NCBI GenBank assembly: GCA_002479485.1
Contig: DLNM01000049.1
Location: forward strand, 1-56,060
Length of the DNA stretch: 56,060 nucleotides
From: Firmicutes bacterium UBA7510
GTDB lineage: Bacteria > Bacillota > Clostridia > Tissierellales > Sedimentibacteraceae
Direction of reading: 5' to 3'
Part shown: piece by piece, positions 42,240 to 51,673 of the stretch
Layout: each line of letters opens with the position of its first letter
Position numbering within the stretch: position 1 is the stretch's first letter
Notes under the pieces: generated by a model
Told to the model about the DNA's origin: nothing
What the model saw: the letters and a program-made list of their open reading frames with translations, nothing else
The model's database searches: none
Made by a program: the position numbers and the translations under genes

Positions 42240-43466
42240 ATGAAAAGAGTTGTTGTAACAGGACTAGGAGCTATTACTCCTATAGGAAATGATGTTGATA
42301 CGTTATGGGAAAATCTAATCAAAGGTAAATGCGGTATTGGACCTATAACTAAGTTTGATGCTTCTGAATATAAGGTTAGCTTAGCGGCTGAAGTAAAAGA
42401 CTTTGACGCATCCCTATATATGGATAAAAGTGAAATAAAAAAGAGCGATTTATTTTCTCAATATGCCATAGCAGCAGTAAGTCAGGCAGTAGCCGATAGT
42501 GGTATAGAAAATAATATTTCTCCTGAACGCTTTGGCGTTTATTTTGGCTCTGGTATTGGAGGAATTGCAACATTTTCAAGCGAAGTTGAAAAATTATTGA
42601 CTAAAGGCAATAGAAAGGTTTCTCCGCATTTTATACCGATGATGATATCAAATATGGCTGCTGGCAATATAGCTATAAAATTTAATGCACAAGGTCCTTG
42701 CTTACCAGTTGTCACAGCCTGTGCAACAGGTACAAATGCAATTGGAGAAGCATTTAGAGCAATTAAGTTTGGTTATGCGGACGCTATAATTGCAGGAGGC
42801 TCAGAGGCATCAATATTGCCAGCCGGAGTAGTTGGATTTGATAATATGCTTGCACTTCACATTTTAGATAACCCAAAGGAAGCATCAATTCCATTTGATA
42901 AAAGACGAAGTGGTTTTGTTATGGGAGAAGGTGCAGGAGCTTTAATATTAGAAGAGTATGAGCATGCTGTAAAAAGAGGAGCTAAAATATACGCCGAGAT
43001 TAAAGGATACGGATGTACTTGCGATGCACATCACATAACTGCACCAAATCCGGAAGCAATTGGCGCAACAAGGGCAATATTAGGTGCAATTGTAGAAGCT
43101 AATATGCAGGATGAAGAAAGTGTTTATATTAATGCACATGGAACTAGTACACCATTAAATGATGTATCAGAAACAAAGGCTATAAAAAAGGCTTTAGGTG
43201 ATAAGGCATATAAGGCACTTGTTAGCTCTACAAAATCAATGACTGGTCATATGCTTGGTGCAGCAGGAGCAGTTGAAGCTATAGCTTCAATATTAGCTAT
43301 AAAAGAAGGTGTTATACCACCGACCATTGGGCTAGTAGAACAGGACCCAGAATGCGATTTAGATTATGTTGCTAACAATGCAAGAGAAAAGGAAGTTGAA
43401 TTAGCATTATCTATTTCATTAGGCTTTGGCGGACATAATGCCTGTGTTGCGTTTACAAGAATCTAA
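42240..43466 (+). CDS. fabF: 3-oxoacyl-ACP synthase II
   Basis: Elongates acyl-ACP by condensation with malonyl-ACP. Catalytic Cys161 (VVTACATGTNAIGE), then histidines in NAHGTSTPLND and STKSMTGHMLGAAG. The 408 residues match the family. GGAGG 6 bases upstream fixes the ATG at 42240; an ATG at 42228 would include this site. Confidence 0.96.
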   Translation: MKRVVVTGLGAITPIGNDVDTLWENLIKGKCGIGPITKFDASEYKVSLAAEVKDFDASLYMDKSEIKKSDLFSQYAIAAVSQAVADSGIENNISPERFGVYFGSGIGGIATFSSEVEKLLTKGNRKVSPHFIPMMISNMAAGNIAIKFNAQGPCLPVVTACATGTNAIGEAFRAIKFGYADAIIAGGSEASILPAGVVGFDNMLALHILDNPKEASIPFDKRRSGFVMGEGAGALILEEYEHAVKRGAKIYAEIKGYGCTCDAHHITAPNPEAIGATRAILGAIVEANMQDEESVYINAHGTSTPLNDVSETKAIKKALGDKAYKALVSSTKSMTGHMLGAAGAVEAIASILAIKEGVIPPTIGLVEQDPECDLDYVANNAREKEVELALSISLGFGGHNACVAFTRI

Positions 43467-43502
43467 AACTAGATAGTAGATTTATCATGGATTGGAGCAT
43501 AT

Positions 43503-43919
43503 ATGAATAAGGAAGAAATAAAAAACATATTACCACATAGAGACTCAATGCTTCTTTTAGATGAAGTAACTGTAGATGGAGATGGTAAGGCTATTGGAAT
43601 CAAAAGCATTGTAGGTGATGAATGGTTTTTAAATGGTCATTTTCCTAACAACCCTGTTGTTCCAGGAGTTATTCTATGTGAGATATTGGCGCAATCAGTA
43701 TGTATTTTGATGCCAAAGGAAAAGCTAGATGGTGCAACACCATACTTTACAGGATTAGATAAAGTTAGATTTAAATCACCTATAAAACCAGGAGATACTT
43801 TAATAACAGAATGTGAAATTATAAAAGAAAAACATCCTTTTGTCTTTGCAAAAGGCAAAGGGTATGTAAACAATAAGCTGTGCATAAGCGCAGAGTTTTC
43901 ATTTGCAATAATAAAATAA
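43503..43919 (+). CDS. fabZ: 3-hydroxyacyl-ACP dehydratase
   Basis: Hotdog-fold dehydratase. HRDSMLLLDEVT near residue 12, and NGHFPNNPVVPGVILCEILAQ near 44-65, which holds the catalytic His and Glu. The 138 residues match the family. The ribosome site (TTGGAGC) is modest. It is the last gene of the operon and a terminator follows. No accB, accC or accD genes follow, although they do in many related operons. Confidence 0.95.
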   Translation: MNKEEIKNILPHRDSMLLLDEVTVDGDGKAIGIKSIVGDEWFLNGHFPNNPVVPGVILCEILAQSVCILMPKEKLDGATPYFTGLDKVRFKSPIKPGDTLITECEIIKEKHPFVFAKGKGYVNNKLCISAEFSFAIIK

Positions 43920-43930
43920 TTTATATTTGA

Positions 43931-43961
43931 AAAAAGTCCTTTAAAAATTTAAGGACTTTTT
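43931..43961 (+). terminator. Terminator of the fab operon
   Basis: AAAAAGTCCTT/AAGGACTTTTT with inner AAA/TTT, ending in T's. Confidence 0.88.
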
Positions 43962-44003
43962 ACGTTTTATATTAACATATTTTTTAATATATGATAAAAT
44001 AAA

Positions 44004-44062
44004 TATGCATAGACTCAAGCGTAGCTTGAGGTTTTGCATATTTAAAATGGCTGAGCCTATGC
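44004..44062 (+). repeat. Dispersed hairpin element, copy 2, with alternative pairing
   Basis: CTCAAGC-GTA-GCTTGAG hairpin (44014-44030). An alternative longer stem pairs GCATAGACTCA (44007-44017) with TGAGCCTATGC (44052-44062), with one mismatch. Both cannot form at once. The core TATGCATAGACTCAA (44004-44018) matches 6555-6569 at 14 of 15 positions. It ends about 10 bases before the ribosome site of the HAD gene. Confidence 0.55.
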
Positions 44063-44084
44063 TACTACATTTTTGGAGGTTTAT

Positions 44085-44768
44085 ATGAAATATAAGGCTA
44101 TATTTTTTGATAGGGATAATACTATGATTAAACCTGATCCTAATAAAGTTAAATGGCGCAATGAAATGATAAAAAGTTGGTCGGGTAGAGATTATGACGT
44201 GGATTATGACAAAATGATAGAGCTATTTGACAGAGCAGGCTATCCTAAGAATGGATTAAAAAGTGTGGATGAAGAAATAGAGTTTAAGAAGAAGTATTTT
44301 GAAGAGATTTTAAAAGAGCATGGAGCAACTGAAAATCTTCAAGAGAGGGCACTTATTTTACATAATGAACTTTGGTGTAACAGTAGTGTATTGTTTGATG
44401 AAACAATCGAGGTTTTAGAGTACTTCAAGTCAAAGGGTTACAAAATGGGTGTTATAAGTGATACATCTCCTTCATTACAGCTATCTTTAGAAAAAATAGG
44501 GTTAGGTAAATATTTTGAAAGTTATACTTGCAGTGACTTAGCAGGAGCCATGAAACCAGACCCTATTATATATAATATAGCTCTTAAGAGTTTAGGTGTG
44601 GAAGCTAATGAAAGTATTTATGTTGATGACTATGATGTAGAGTCTGATGGTGCTAGAGATTTAGGATTTTTATCCTTTCATATAGTTAGGGACGGTGAAA
44701 AGAAAAGCAAATGGGATATAAGTTCACTAAAAGAAATAATTGAGTACATAGAACAAACTGATAAGTAA
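44085..44768 (+). CDS. HAD family hydrolase
   Basis: A phosphatase of the haloacid dehalogenase superfamily, 227 residues. Motif I FFDRDNTMI holds the nucleophile and acid Asp pair (DxD). Motif II is GVISDTSPS, motif III is KPDPIIYNIALKS, and motif IV YVDDYDVESDGA. An alpha-helical cap lies between motifs I and II, so it is a subfamily I enzyme, close to the phosphoglycolate phosphatase type. Substrate unknown. GGAGG fixes the ATG at 44085, as an upstream ATG at 44073 includes the site. An unknown gene follows 21 bases later. Confidence 0.85.
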   Translation: MKYKAIFFDRDNTMIKPDPNKVKWRNEMIKSWSGRDYDVDYDKMIELFDRAGYPKNGLKSVDEEIEFKKKYFEEILKEHGATENLQERALILHNELWCNSSVLFDETIEVLEYFKSKGYKMGVISDTSPSLQLSLEKIGLGKYFESYTCSDLAGAMKPDPIIYNIALKSLGVEANESIYVDDYDVESDGARDLGFLSFHIVRDGEKKSKWDISSLKEIIEYIEQTDK

Positions 44769-44789
44769 AATAGGTGGTGTTTATAGTTT

Positions 44790-45236
44790 ATGAATAGACT
44801 GTTATATCCAATAAGTGAAGAAGTTTTCAAACAAAATGTCAAGATACATTTTGATAATATTAACGAAGGATTTTCTAGATTTAAGCATGATATGCTGGAA
44901 GGAAAAACTGAAGATGAGTTAATAGAGTATATGCAAAATGCTTATGATGAAAATGGCTTTGATAATTTTTATATCGATTTATACCTCAATAGAATTGATG
45001 AAGCTAATGAGGATAAATTCATAAGTATGCTCTGTAATGAGGATAAAAAGACATATGAAGCTATAAAAAAAGAATATGACACTAGTACAATATACTATAA
45101 AGTTGACAAAAGCTTAATTCCATTTATGACAAGATTAAATACTAGAGAAATATTATTTACAACAATATACTTAACAAAATTTCCAAAAACTATATGGGGA
45201 AATTATAATATGAAGTTCCCAGTCTTTTATGAATAA
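44790..45236 (+). CDS. Uncharacterised 148-residue protein
   Basis: Not recognised. Charged and mostly helical by composition, without a signal peptide or membrane helix. The N-terminal part (RLLYPISEEVFKQNVKI) is followed by an acidic stretch, and the C-terminal end has ILFTTIYLTKFPKTIWGNYN. AGGTGG lies well upstream of the ATG, so the start is only likely. It is co-directional with the HAD gene and ends at a strong terminator, so the two probably share a transcript. Confidence 0.6.
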   Translation: MNRLLYPISEEVFKQNVKIHFDNINEGFSRFKHDMLEGKTEDELIEYMQNAYDENGFDNFYIDLYLNRIDEANEDKFISMLCNEDKKTYEAIKKEYDTSTIYYKVDKSLIPFMTRLNTREILFTTIYLTKFPKTIWGNYNMKFPVFYE

Positions 45237-45241
45237 AAAGT

Positions 45242-45271
45242 AAAAATGCGGGTTTAAGCCCGCATTTTTTT
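45242..45271 (+). terminator. Terminator after the HAD/unknown pair
   Basis: AATGCGGG/CCCGCATT stem with a short loop followed by seven T's. Confidence 0.93.
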
Positions 45272-45328
45272 GTAAAATTTATATCTTTATATTTAAGGAT
45301 TATTTAATAATTTTATTGATATATTTAG

Positions 45329-45370
45329 CCATAAACAAAGTGTGAAGAAAAAACACTCTTCACGCTATGG
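45329..45370 (+). promoter_or_regulatory. Leader with mutually exclusive hairpins before the ABC permease
   Basis: CCATA (45329-45333)/TATGG (45366-45370) encloses GTGAAGA (45342-45348)/TCTTCAC (45357-45363). An alternative is AGTGT (45339-45343)/ACACT (45353-45357). It could be a response-regulator site (inverted repeat) or a leader switch. Confidence 0.45.
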
Positions 45371-45388
45371 AAGGGAGACAAAAATACA

Positions 45389-47746
45389 ATGTACAAGCGT
45401 ATACTGAAAAAGGATTTACTAAGAAAAAAGACAATGAATATTATTCTATTAATATTTATAACACTGTCTGCTATGTTTATGGCAAGCAGCGGAAACAATT
45501 TAATTTCCGTAATGTCTGCAACTGATAGATATATAGAAAAAGCGGGTGTAAAGGACTATATAATAATGTCAATGTCGGATATGGAAAATGACGACAAGAT
45601 AGAAAGTTTTCTAAACAACAGTGAAAACGTTGAGGATTGGTTTGTAGACAGGCTTATTTATATATCTCCCGATAAAATAATGAGAGAAAATCAACAAAAG
45701 CTAATCAGCGGTAGTGATAATGCAATGTTTTTTGATATTGTCACTACAAAGCAGCAAAATTTTTTTGATGATAAAAATAATCAGATAACCGAAATTCCAA
45801 AAGGTGAAGTGTATGTATCACAAAAATATTTGAATTATGTCAAATTAAAATCCGGAGACAAGATCCTATGTGAAATTGGCAATATGAAAAAAGAATTCGT
45901 AATTGCAGGCTCTGTTAAGGATGCAACAATGGGATCCACCATGATGGGGGCAACAAGAATTCTGATTAATGATGATGATTTCAATGAAATTGCTAAGCTG
46001 CCAGATAATAGCTTTGCACTTATGTATTCAATAGATGCAAGTGACTTAGATAAATTCACTATTGAAGCAAATAAAGGAAATTTTAACAGAATAGTAGACA
46101 TAACAATACCCCTTGTAAAGCTTACTTATATCATGGATACGATATTAGCGCTAATGCTTTTTATAGTAAGCATATGCCTTATAATAATATCAATCGTAGT
46201 TCTAAGATTTACCGTATCCTTTACAGTAAGTGAGGAATTTAGGGAAATAGGAATTATGAAAGCTATAGGAATAACTCCAGGGAAAATAAGAGGGCTTTAT
46301 ATAGTTAAATATCTTGTAATTTCCTCTGTGGGTGCTGCATTGGGATATGTCTTAAGTATTCCTGTTTCAAGATATTTAATTAGTCAAGTATCAACAAATA
46401 TAGTTATAGAAAAAACATATTCAGCAGATATAGCAGGTATAGTTGCAGTAATGCTTATGATTGGAATAATCATGCTGTTTTGCTATCAAAGCACAAAAAT
46501 AGTTAATAAATACTCTCCTATTGATGCCATAAGAAACGGTACTACAGGTGAACGATTCAAGAAAAAGGGCTTAATACGAATGAGCAAAAGTCCGTTCAGA
46601 GCTGTGGTATTTATGGCAATAAATGATATATTAAGCAGCTTCAGACGCTTTGCAACAATGACAGCGGTCTTTACTCTTGGTATTATCGTAATTATAATAC
46701 CATTAAATACAATCAATACTCTAAAAAGCGACAATTTGCTGTATTGGTTTGGGCTTGCGCCGTGTGACTACTTTATTTCAAACGAATCTATGATTTTTCA
46801 GGCTGTAAATACTGAAAGAGGCGAAATAGAAAAAGTAGTAAATAAAACAAAGGAAAGATTAAAAAATGCGGGTATAGATGCAGAGGTCTTTTGGCAGGTT
46901 ATGCTGAAATCCCGCATAGCATATGAGGATAATACATTAAATATCAGTTTACATCAATATACAGGCACAACTCTTGAAAAAAATGCCTTCATAGAGGGAA
47001 GTGCACCAAAAAATGCTAATGAAATAGCGGTTGCACACTTAACGGCAGATACTCTCGGTATTAAAGTTGGAGACATGGTAAAGCTGATGATAGGTGACAT
47101 GGAGGATAGCTTTATTGTTACAGCAATATTCCAATCTATGATGGATCAGGGAATGGGCGCCTTAATTTCTGAAAAATACATGCTTGACTATAAAAACTCA
47201 ACAGGTGCACTGGCAATGCAGCTTTTAATTAATAACGGGGAAAAAGATATTGAGCGTATAAAAGAGATTTTTTCTGAATCTATCGTACAAAAACCTGAGG
47301 AATATATAAACGGATTGATAGGTGGTATTTCGGATATGATACGAGGACCACAAATAGCAATTACAGTTATTGTAATTCTTGTAAATATACTGGTTGCTGT
47401 ACTTATGGCAAAAAGCTTTATAACAAAGGAAAAAAGCGAAATAGGACTTTTAAAAAGCATAGGCTTTTCAAACAAAGCCGTTATATCATGGCAGATGACA
47501 AGAGTAGGTATAATATTAATAATATCGATGATTTTAGGCATAATTTTGTCAGAGCCACTTGGACAGCTTACATCAGGAGCTGTATTTAAAATGATGGGTG
47601 CAAGCAGCATAGAATTTGATGTAAATTATTTAGAGGTGTATATTTTATATCCGTTGATAATTTTTATAGGCACTATGGCGGCAAGTTTTTTAGCTATATT
47701 AAGCGTAAGGAAAATCAATCCGAGAGATACCGGAAATATTGAATAA
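45389..47746 (+). CDS. ABC transporter permease, two FtsX domains
   Basis: A 785-residue membrane protein. Layout: an N-terminal membrane helix (about 15-35), a large extracytoplasmic domain (about 50-245), three helices of FtsX domain 1 (about 250-380), a link, a helix (about 405-430), a second extracytoplasmic domain (about 440-645), and three helices of FtsX domain 2 (about 655-780). This resembles macrolide- or lantibiotic-type permeases linked to two-component systems. With the ATPase, response regulator and kinase following, it likely senses or expels a membrane-active peptide. Substrate unknown. GGAAGGGAG precedes the ATG. Confidence 0.85.
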   Translation: MYKRILKKDLLRKKTMNIILLIFITLSAMFMASSGNNLISVMSATDRYIEKAGVKDYIIMSMSDMENDDKIESFLNNSENVEDWFVDRLIYISPDKIMRENQQKLISGSDNAMFFDIVTTKQQNFFDDKNNQITEIPKGEVYVSQKYLNYVKLKSGDKILCEIGNMKKEFVIAGSVKDATMGSTMMGATRILINDDDFNEIAKLPDNSFALMYSIDASDLDKFTIEANKGNFNRIVDITIPLVKLTYIMDTILALMLFIVSICLIIISIVVLRFTVSFTVSEEFREIGIMKAIGITPGKIRGLYIVKYLVISSVGAALGYVLSIPVSRYLISQVSTNIVIEKTYSADIAGIVAVMLMIGIIMLFCYQSTKIVNKYSPIDAIRNGTTGERFKKKGLIRMSKSPFRAVVFMAINDILSSFRRFATMTAVFTLGIIVIIIPLNTINTLKSDNLLYWFGLAPCDYFISNESMIFQAVNTERGEIEKVVNKTKERLKNAGIDAEVFWQVMLKSRIAYEDNTLNISLHQYTGTTLEKNAFIEGSAPKNANEIAVAHLTADTLGIKVGDMVKLMIGDMEDSFIVTAIFQSMMDQGMGALISEKYMLDYKNSTGALAMQLLINNGEKDIERIKEIFSESIVQKPEEYINGLIGGISDMIRGPQIAITVIVILVNILVAVLMAKSFITKEKSEIGLLKSIGFSNKAVISWQMTRVGIILIISMILGIILSEPLGQLTSGAVFKMMGASSIEFDVNYLEVYILYPLIIFIGTMAASFLAILSVRKINPRDTGNIE

Positions 47747-47763
47747 GCAAATAGGAGGTTACT

Positions 47764-48525
47764 ATGAACAACATATTAGAGGTAAAAAACCTTTGTAAAA
47801 CATATATCATAAATAAAAGACAAAATAATGTTTTGAAAAATGTAAATTTTTCAATAGAGGAAGGAGAAATGACAGCTATTATGGGGCCATCCGGCTCAGG
47901 AAAATCAACTCTTTTATACGCCGTTTCAGGAATGGATGATATTACAGCGGGAAGCGTTAAATTTTTAGGCAATGAGCTAAGGGCTTTAAGTCAAAAAGAG
48001 CTTGCGGGTATAAGGCTTGAAAAAATAGGATTTATATTTCAGCAAATGTATATGCTTAAAAATTTAACTGTACTTGACAATATTTTGCTACCTGCATATC
48101 AATTAAAAAACAAAATCAGCAAGAAGCAAAAAACACTAAAGGGACAGGAGCTTATGCACAAGCTAGGGATAATAGATATAGCCGAAAATGACATAAACGA
48201 GGTCTCGGGGGGGCAGCTGCAAAGAGCTTGTATTTGCAGAAGCATGATAAATTCTCCTGAGGTTATTTTTGCTGATGAACCAACAGGCGCGTTAAATCGT
48301 GCAGCTTCTGATGAGGTTATGGAGGAGCTTGTAAAGCTTAACAAGGATGGAACTACAGTAATTCTTGTAACACATGATGTTAAGGTGGCAGCAAGATGCA
48401 AAAGGATTTTGTTTATTGTTGACGGCAATATTAAGGGAGAGTATAATTTAGATAAGAATGCGGAAAAAACGCCTAAGGACAAGGAGAGAGTACTTAATAA
48501 CTGGCTGCTTGATATGGGATGGTAA
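47764..48525 (+). CDS. ABC transporter ATP-binding protein
   Basis: ATPase partner of the adjoining permease, 253 residues. Walker A GPSGSGKST (about residues 42-50), the signature VSGGQLQRA (near 142), and Walker B VIFADEPTGAL (near 162). The H-loop is in LVTHDVKV. Closest in form to MacB/LolD-like or BceA-like ATPases. AGGAGG is upstream. The permease lies just before it and the response regulator starts one base after its stop, so these are one operon. Confidence 0.94.
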   Translation: MNNILEVKNLCKTYIINKRQNNVLKNVNFSIEEGEMTAIMGPSGSGKSTLLYAVSGMDDITAGSVKFLGNELRALSQKELAGIRLEKIGFIFQQMYMLKNLTVLDNILLPAYQLKNKISKKQKTLKGQELMHKLGIIDIAENDINEVSGGQLQRACICRSMINSPEVIFADEPTGALNRAASDEVMEELVKLNKDGTTVILVTHDVKVAARCKRILFIVDGNIKGEYNLDKNAEKTPKDKERVLNNWLLDMGW

Positions 48526-48526
48526 A

Positions 48527-49189
48527 ATGGTAGATATTTTAATTACAGAGGATAACAAGGAAATAAAAAAGCTTCTGAGTGACTTTCTGTCAGCAGAGGG
48601 CTACTCGGTGCATGCTGTGGAAACAGGAGAAGAAGCACTTGAATATTTCTTTAATAATGAGATTAGGCTTGTATTGCTTGATATAATGCTTCCCAAGCTT
48701 GACGGCTTTGAGGTTTGCAGAAAAATCAGGGAAGAAAACGACACGCCAGTTATAATAGTCAGTGCCAAATCTCACAAGGAGGATAAGCTTAACGGATTAA
48801 TACTAGGCGCGGATGATTACATTGAAAAGCCATATGATATTGATTTGCTGACAGCAAAAATAAAGGGCATATTTAAAAGAAGATATAAAGCTGATATCAT
48901 AAGAGATGACAATATTATAATAGATGAACAAAAAAGAAAAGTATGTGTAAACGATGCTGAGCTTACAATGACTGCAAAGGAATATGAGCTTCTTTTGCTT
49001 TTTATAAAAAACAAAGGAAAAACCTTGCAAAAGGATTGGATATTCAATAAAATATGGGGATTCGACAGCTTTAGTGAGCCTCAAACGCTCACAGTTCACA
49101 TACAGTGGCTTAGACAAAAAATTGAAAAAAATCCCAAAAAACCTGAAAAATTGATTACTGTATGGGGTGTGGGCTACAGATACGAATAG
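48527..49189 (+). CDS. OmpR/PhoB-family response regulator
   Basis: A 220-residue regulator. The receiver domain has acidic residues Glu8, Asp9 and phospho-acceptor Asp52 (LLDIMLP), and Lys near residue 104. The DNA-binding winged helix (about 125-220) contains LTVHIQWLRQKIEKNPKKP. ATG at 48527 (MVDILITEDN), one base after the ATPase stop. A longer frame starting at 48458 lies inside the ATPase gene and is not used. It pairs with the kinase 51 bases downstream. Confidence 0.95.
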   Translation: MVDILITEDNKEIKKLLSDFLSAEGYSVHAVETGEEALEYFFNNEIRLVLLDIMLPKLDGFEVCRKIREENDTPVIIVSAKSHKEDKLNGLILGADDYIEKPYDIDLLTAKIKGIFKRRYKADIIRDDNIIIDEQKRKVCVNDAELTMTAKEYELLLLFIKNKGKTLQKDWIFNKIWGFDSFSEPQTLTVHIQWLRQKIEKNPKKPEKLITVWGVGYRYE

Positions 49190-49240
49190 TTTTAGTAAAA
49201 GCTATTATGTATTTACAGTATTAAACGGAGGCTGTATTAT

Positions 49241-50485
49241 ATGAAGGAATTAAACAAGGCATTTATTGCTGTAACAATTATCATAACAGCTATAATAATG
49301 GCGGCGAATATTTTTTTGCCGTCTGTTTTTTCTGTAAAGGATGCACGTCAATACCAAGTTGAAATATCTAGAGCTGCAAATGATATTTGGCTGAAAAATC
49401 AAATAGATTTAACACAGTATCCGAGCATTGAAAAAATTACAAAGCTTACAGATGAGGATAATTTAAAAGACTTTATAGAGGGAGAAAACAAGGATTATGT
49501 CATAAAAATTATAAATGATGAATGGTACAGGTTTGACTACACTTCAAATGTGAACGTGGCATCAACAAAAGTAATTATTTTTATGAATTCAGCTTTAATT
49601 GCAGTAGGGACAATAGCTTTGGGCTTTGTATGGTATATAAAAGTAAAAATAATATGTCCCTTTAACAAAATATATAATCTACCCTATGAGCTTGCAAAGG
49701 GAAATCTTTTATCAGGGATAAAGGAAGATAAAAGTCGCTACTTTGGTAAATTTTTATGGGGACTTGATATGCTCAGAGAAACCCTTGAGGATAGAAAAAA
49801 GCGTGAGCTTGAGCTGCAAAAAGAAAAGAAAACAATTATACTTTCCATATCTCATGACATAAAAACACCCCTTAGCGCTATAAAGCTTTATTCAAAGGCT
49901 ATTGAAAAAAATCTTTATGATACTGAACAAGGGCGTCTTGAAATAGCAAGAAATATAAATGAAAAGGCCGATGAAATAGAAAGACATATTACAGATATAA
50001 TAAAAAGCTCTAATGAAAATTTTTTGGATTTCAAAGTAAATGCAGGTGAATTTTATTTAAGTAATCTTATAGATGATATAAGCTCATATTACAAGGAAAA
50101 ACTGATGCTTATAAAAACTGAATTTATAATAAATAAATATGATAACTGCATAGTACACATAGATTTAGGTAAAACCATAGAGACTATGCAGAATATTATT
50201 GAAAATGCCATAAAATACGGTGATGGACGCTATATAAAAATAGACTTTTCTCAAGAGGAAAATTGTAGAATAATAACAATATCAAACAGTGGCTGCAGCC
50301 TATTAGATGAAGAAATACCTCATATATTCGACAGCTTTTGGAGAGGCTCCAACACTAAAAATGCGGATGGAAGCGGACTTGGGCTGTATATAGCAAGGGA
50401 ACTTATGCACCTAATGGATGGAGAAATTTTTGCATCAAAGCAAAATGACGAAATGAGTGTAAGTATTGTTTTGCCAATGGTATAA
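49241..50485 (+). CDS. Sensor histidine kinase
   Basis: Membrane kinase of 414 residues. A first helix (about 8-30), a short extracytoplasmic loop (about 33-105) and a second helix (about 110-135) lead to a HAMP-like link. The HisKA box has His205 in LSISHDIKTPLSAIKLY. The HATPase domain has NIIENAIKYGDGR and DGSGLGLYIAREL. The short loop suits sensing via the ABC partner. GGAGG is upstream, inside a small ACAG/CTGT repeat. Confidence 0.94.
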   Translation: MKELNKAFIAVTIIITAIIMAANIFLPSVFSVKDARQYQVEISRAANDIWLKNQIDLTQYPSIEKITKLTDEDNLKDFIEGENKDYVIKIINDEWYRFDYTSNVNVASTKVIIFMNSALIAVGTIALGFVWYIKVKIICPFNKIYNLPYELAKGNLLSGIKEDKSRYFGKFLWGLDMLRETLEDRKKRELELQKEKKTIILSISHDIKTPLSAIKLYSKAIEKNLYDTEQGRLEIARNINEKADEIERHITDIIKSSNENFLDFKVNAGEFYLSNLIDDISSYYKEKLMLIKTEFIINKYDNCIVHIDLGKTIETMQNIIENAIKYGDGRYIKIDFSQEENCRIITISNSGCSLLDEEIPHIFDSFWRGSNTKNADGSGLGLYIARELMHLMDGEIFASKQNDEMSVSIVLPMV

Positions 50486-50534
50486 GTTTTTCTCCAATTT
50501 TTTATTGTTACATTTTATAACAAATTATAAATAT

Positions 50535-51503
50535 TTATTTTATACTTTCTAATAACTCTGCAACTTTATCCCTATACTCTTGATTATGATCAAGCCACAT
50601 TTCTGTGTGCTTACTGTCCGAAACAGTCCATATCTTCTTATTTTCTCCTTGTATACTATCATAAATATCCTTACCCATAAAATAAGGTGTTACAGTATCT
50701 ACTTCACTGTTTATAATTAATACAGGAATATTAATATTGCTAACTGCTTCACTAACCTCAGCATCACTATATGCAAATCCCAAATTTAGTTTATTTACAA
50801 CATTACCACACCATGTCATATAGGATACCGGAATGCCAATATCCATGTTTCTCATTTCCTCTTCAACCATCCATTTCATACTGCTGACAGGACAATCTAA
50901 TACTAAAAAGTCAATATTATTCACAGTATTGCTATATCCAAGTGCTAAACCAGCAGTTGCCCCACCAAAGGAAGTTCCCCAAACTCCTAAAAATTGTTCA
51001 GGAGCATAAGCTCGTATATAATCTATGTAATCAATTAAATCATATTTTTCCCAAAATCCAAATGTTGTATATTGTGCTGTATTTTCATTTGAACTTCTTT
51101 GATCATATGTTAATACATTGTAGCCTTGCTCTAAAAACATTTCCGCTACCGGATAATTTGAATATCTATTACCGCCTAATCCATGTACAAGTATTACAGT
51201 TTTGTTGTCTTTGCTATTTCCTGATTCAGTTGCAAAAATATAATCTGCTGGAATAACATGACCATCAAATGATGATATAATTTCAATTTTTTCGATGTTA
51301 TATGTACTGTAAAATTCATCATAATTGATACCGTATTTTTCAAAAAAAGAATCTCCTACTCCAGTTGTACCTTCATTAGTAACTAACTGAGTAGAAGCCA
51401 TAAACACTTGAGAACCTATAAAATATGACATGCCTATTACAACTATAAGACTTATAAGCGTAACTCCACCAATAATTAATTTCAACTTAGTTATTTTTTT
51501 CAT
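50535..51503 (-). CDS. Alpha/beta hydrolase with N-terminal membrane anchor
   Basis: A 322-residue serine hydrolase. A helix at about residues 8-30 anchors it, probably with the catalytic domain outside. The nucleophile elbow is GVWGTSFGGATAG, the oxyanion loop is LVHGLGGNRYSNYP, and the C-terminal SKHTEMW with NSEVDTVTPY gives the remaining triad residues (Ser, Asp, His). The prolyl oligopeptidase/dienelactone type is possible; substrate unknown. A single gene on the minus strand, convergent with the kinase gene. Confidence 0.85.
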   Translation of the reverse strand: MKKITKLKLIIGGVTLISLIVVIGMSYFIGSQVFMASTQLVTNEGTTGVGDSFFEKYGINYDEFYSTYNIEKIEIISSFDGHVIPADYIFATESGNSKDNKTVILVHGLGGNRYSNYPVAEMFLEQGYNVLTYDQRSSNENTAQYTTFGFWEKYDLIDYIDYIRAYAPEQFLGVWGTSFGGATAGLALGYSNTVNNIDFLVLDCPVSSMKWMVEEEMRNMDIGIPVSYMTWCGNVVNKLNLGFAYSDAEVSEAVSNINIPVLIINSEVDTVTPYFMGKDIYDSIQGENKKIWTVSDSKHTEMWLDHNQEYRDKVAELLESIK

Positions 51504-51645
51504 ACAAATTTATTCCTCCAAATTTTTAAAAGCTTTTTAGTAGTATCTTGAATAATTGTATAACATTAGTAAAGTATACCATATAAAATATTTTATAGTC
51601 AAACTTATTAACGCTTAAGCTTAAAAATATATTTAGCAAAAAAAT

Positions 51646-51670
51646 AAAACGCGGGGATAACCCGCATTTT
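51646..51670 (-). terminator. Terminator after htpX
   Basis: Stem AATGCGGG/CCCGCGTT on the minus strand (loop TTATC), followed by T's. It ends the minus-strand envelope operon. Confidence 0.88.
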
Positions 51671-51673
51671 GTA

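Noticed and set aside
48458..48526. Longer response regulator starting inside the ATPase gene
   Set aside because: The extra 23 residues match no receiver domain. The ATG at 48527 starts the conserved VDILITEDN strand.
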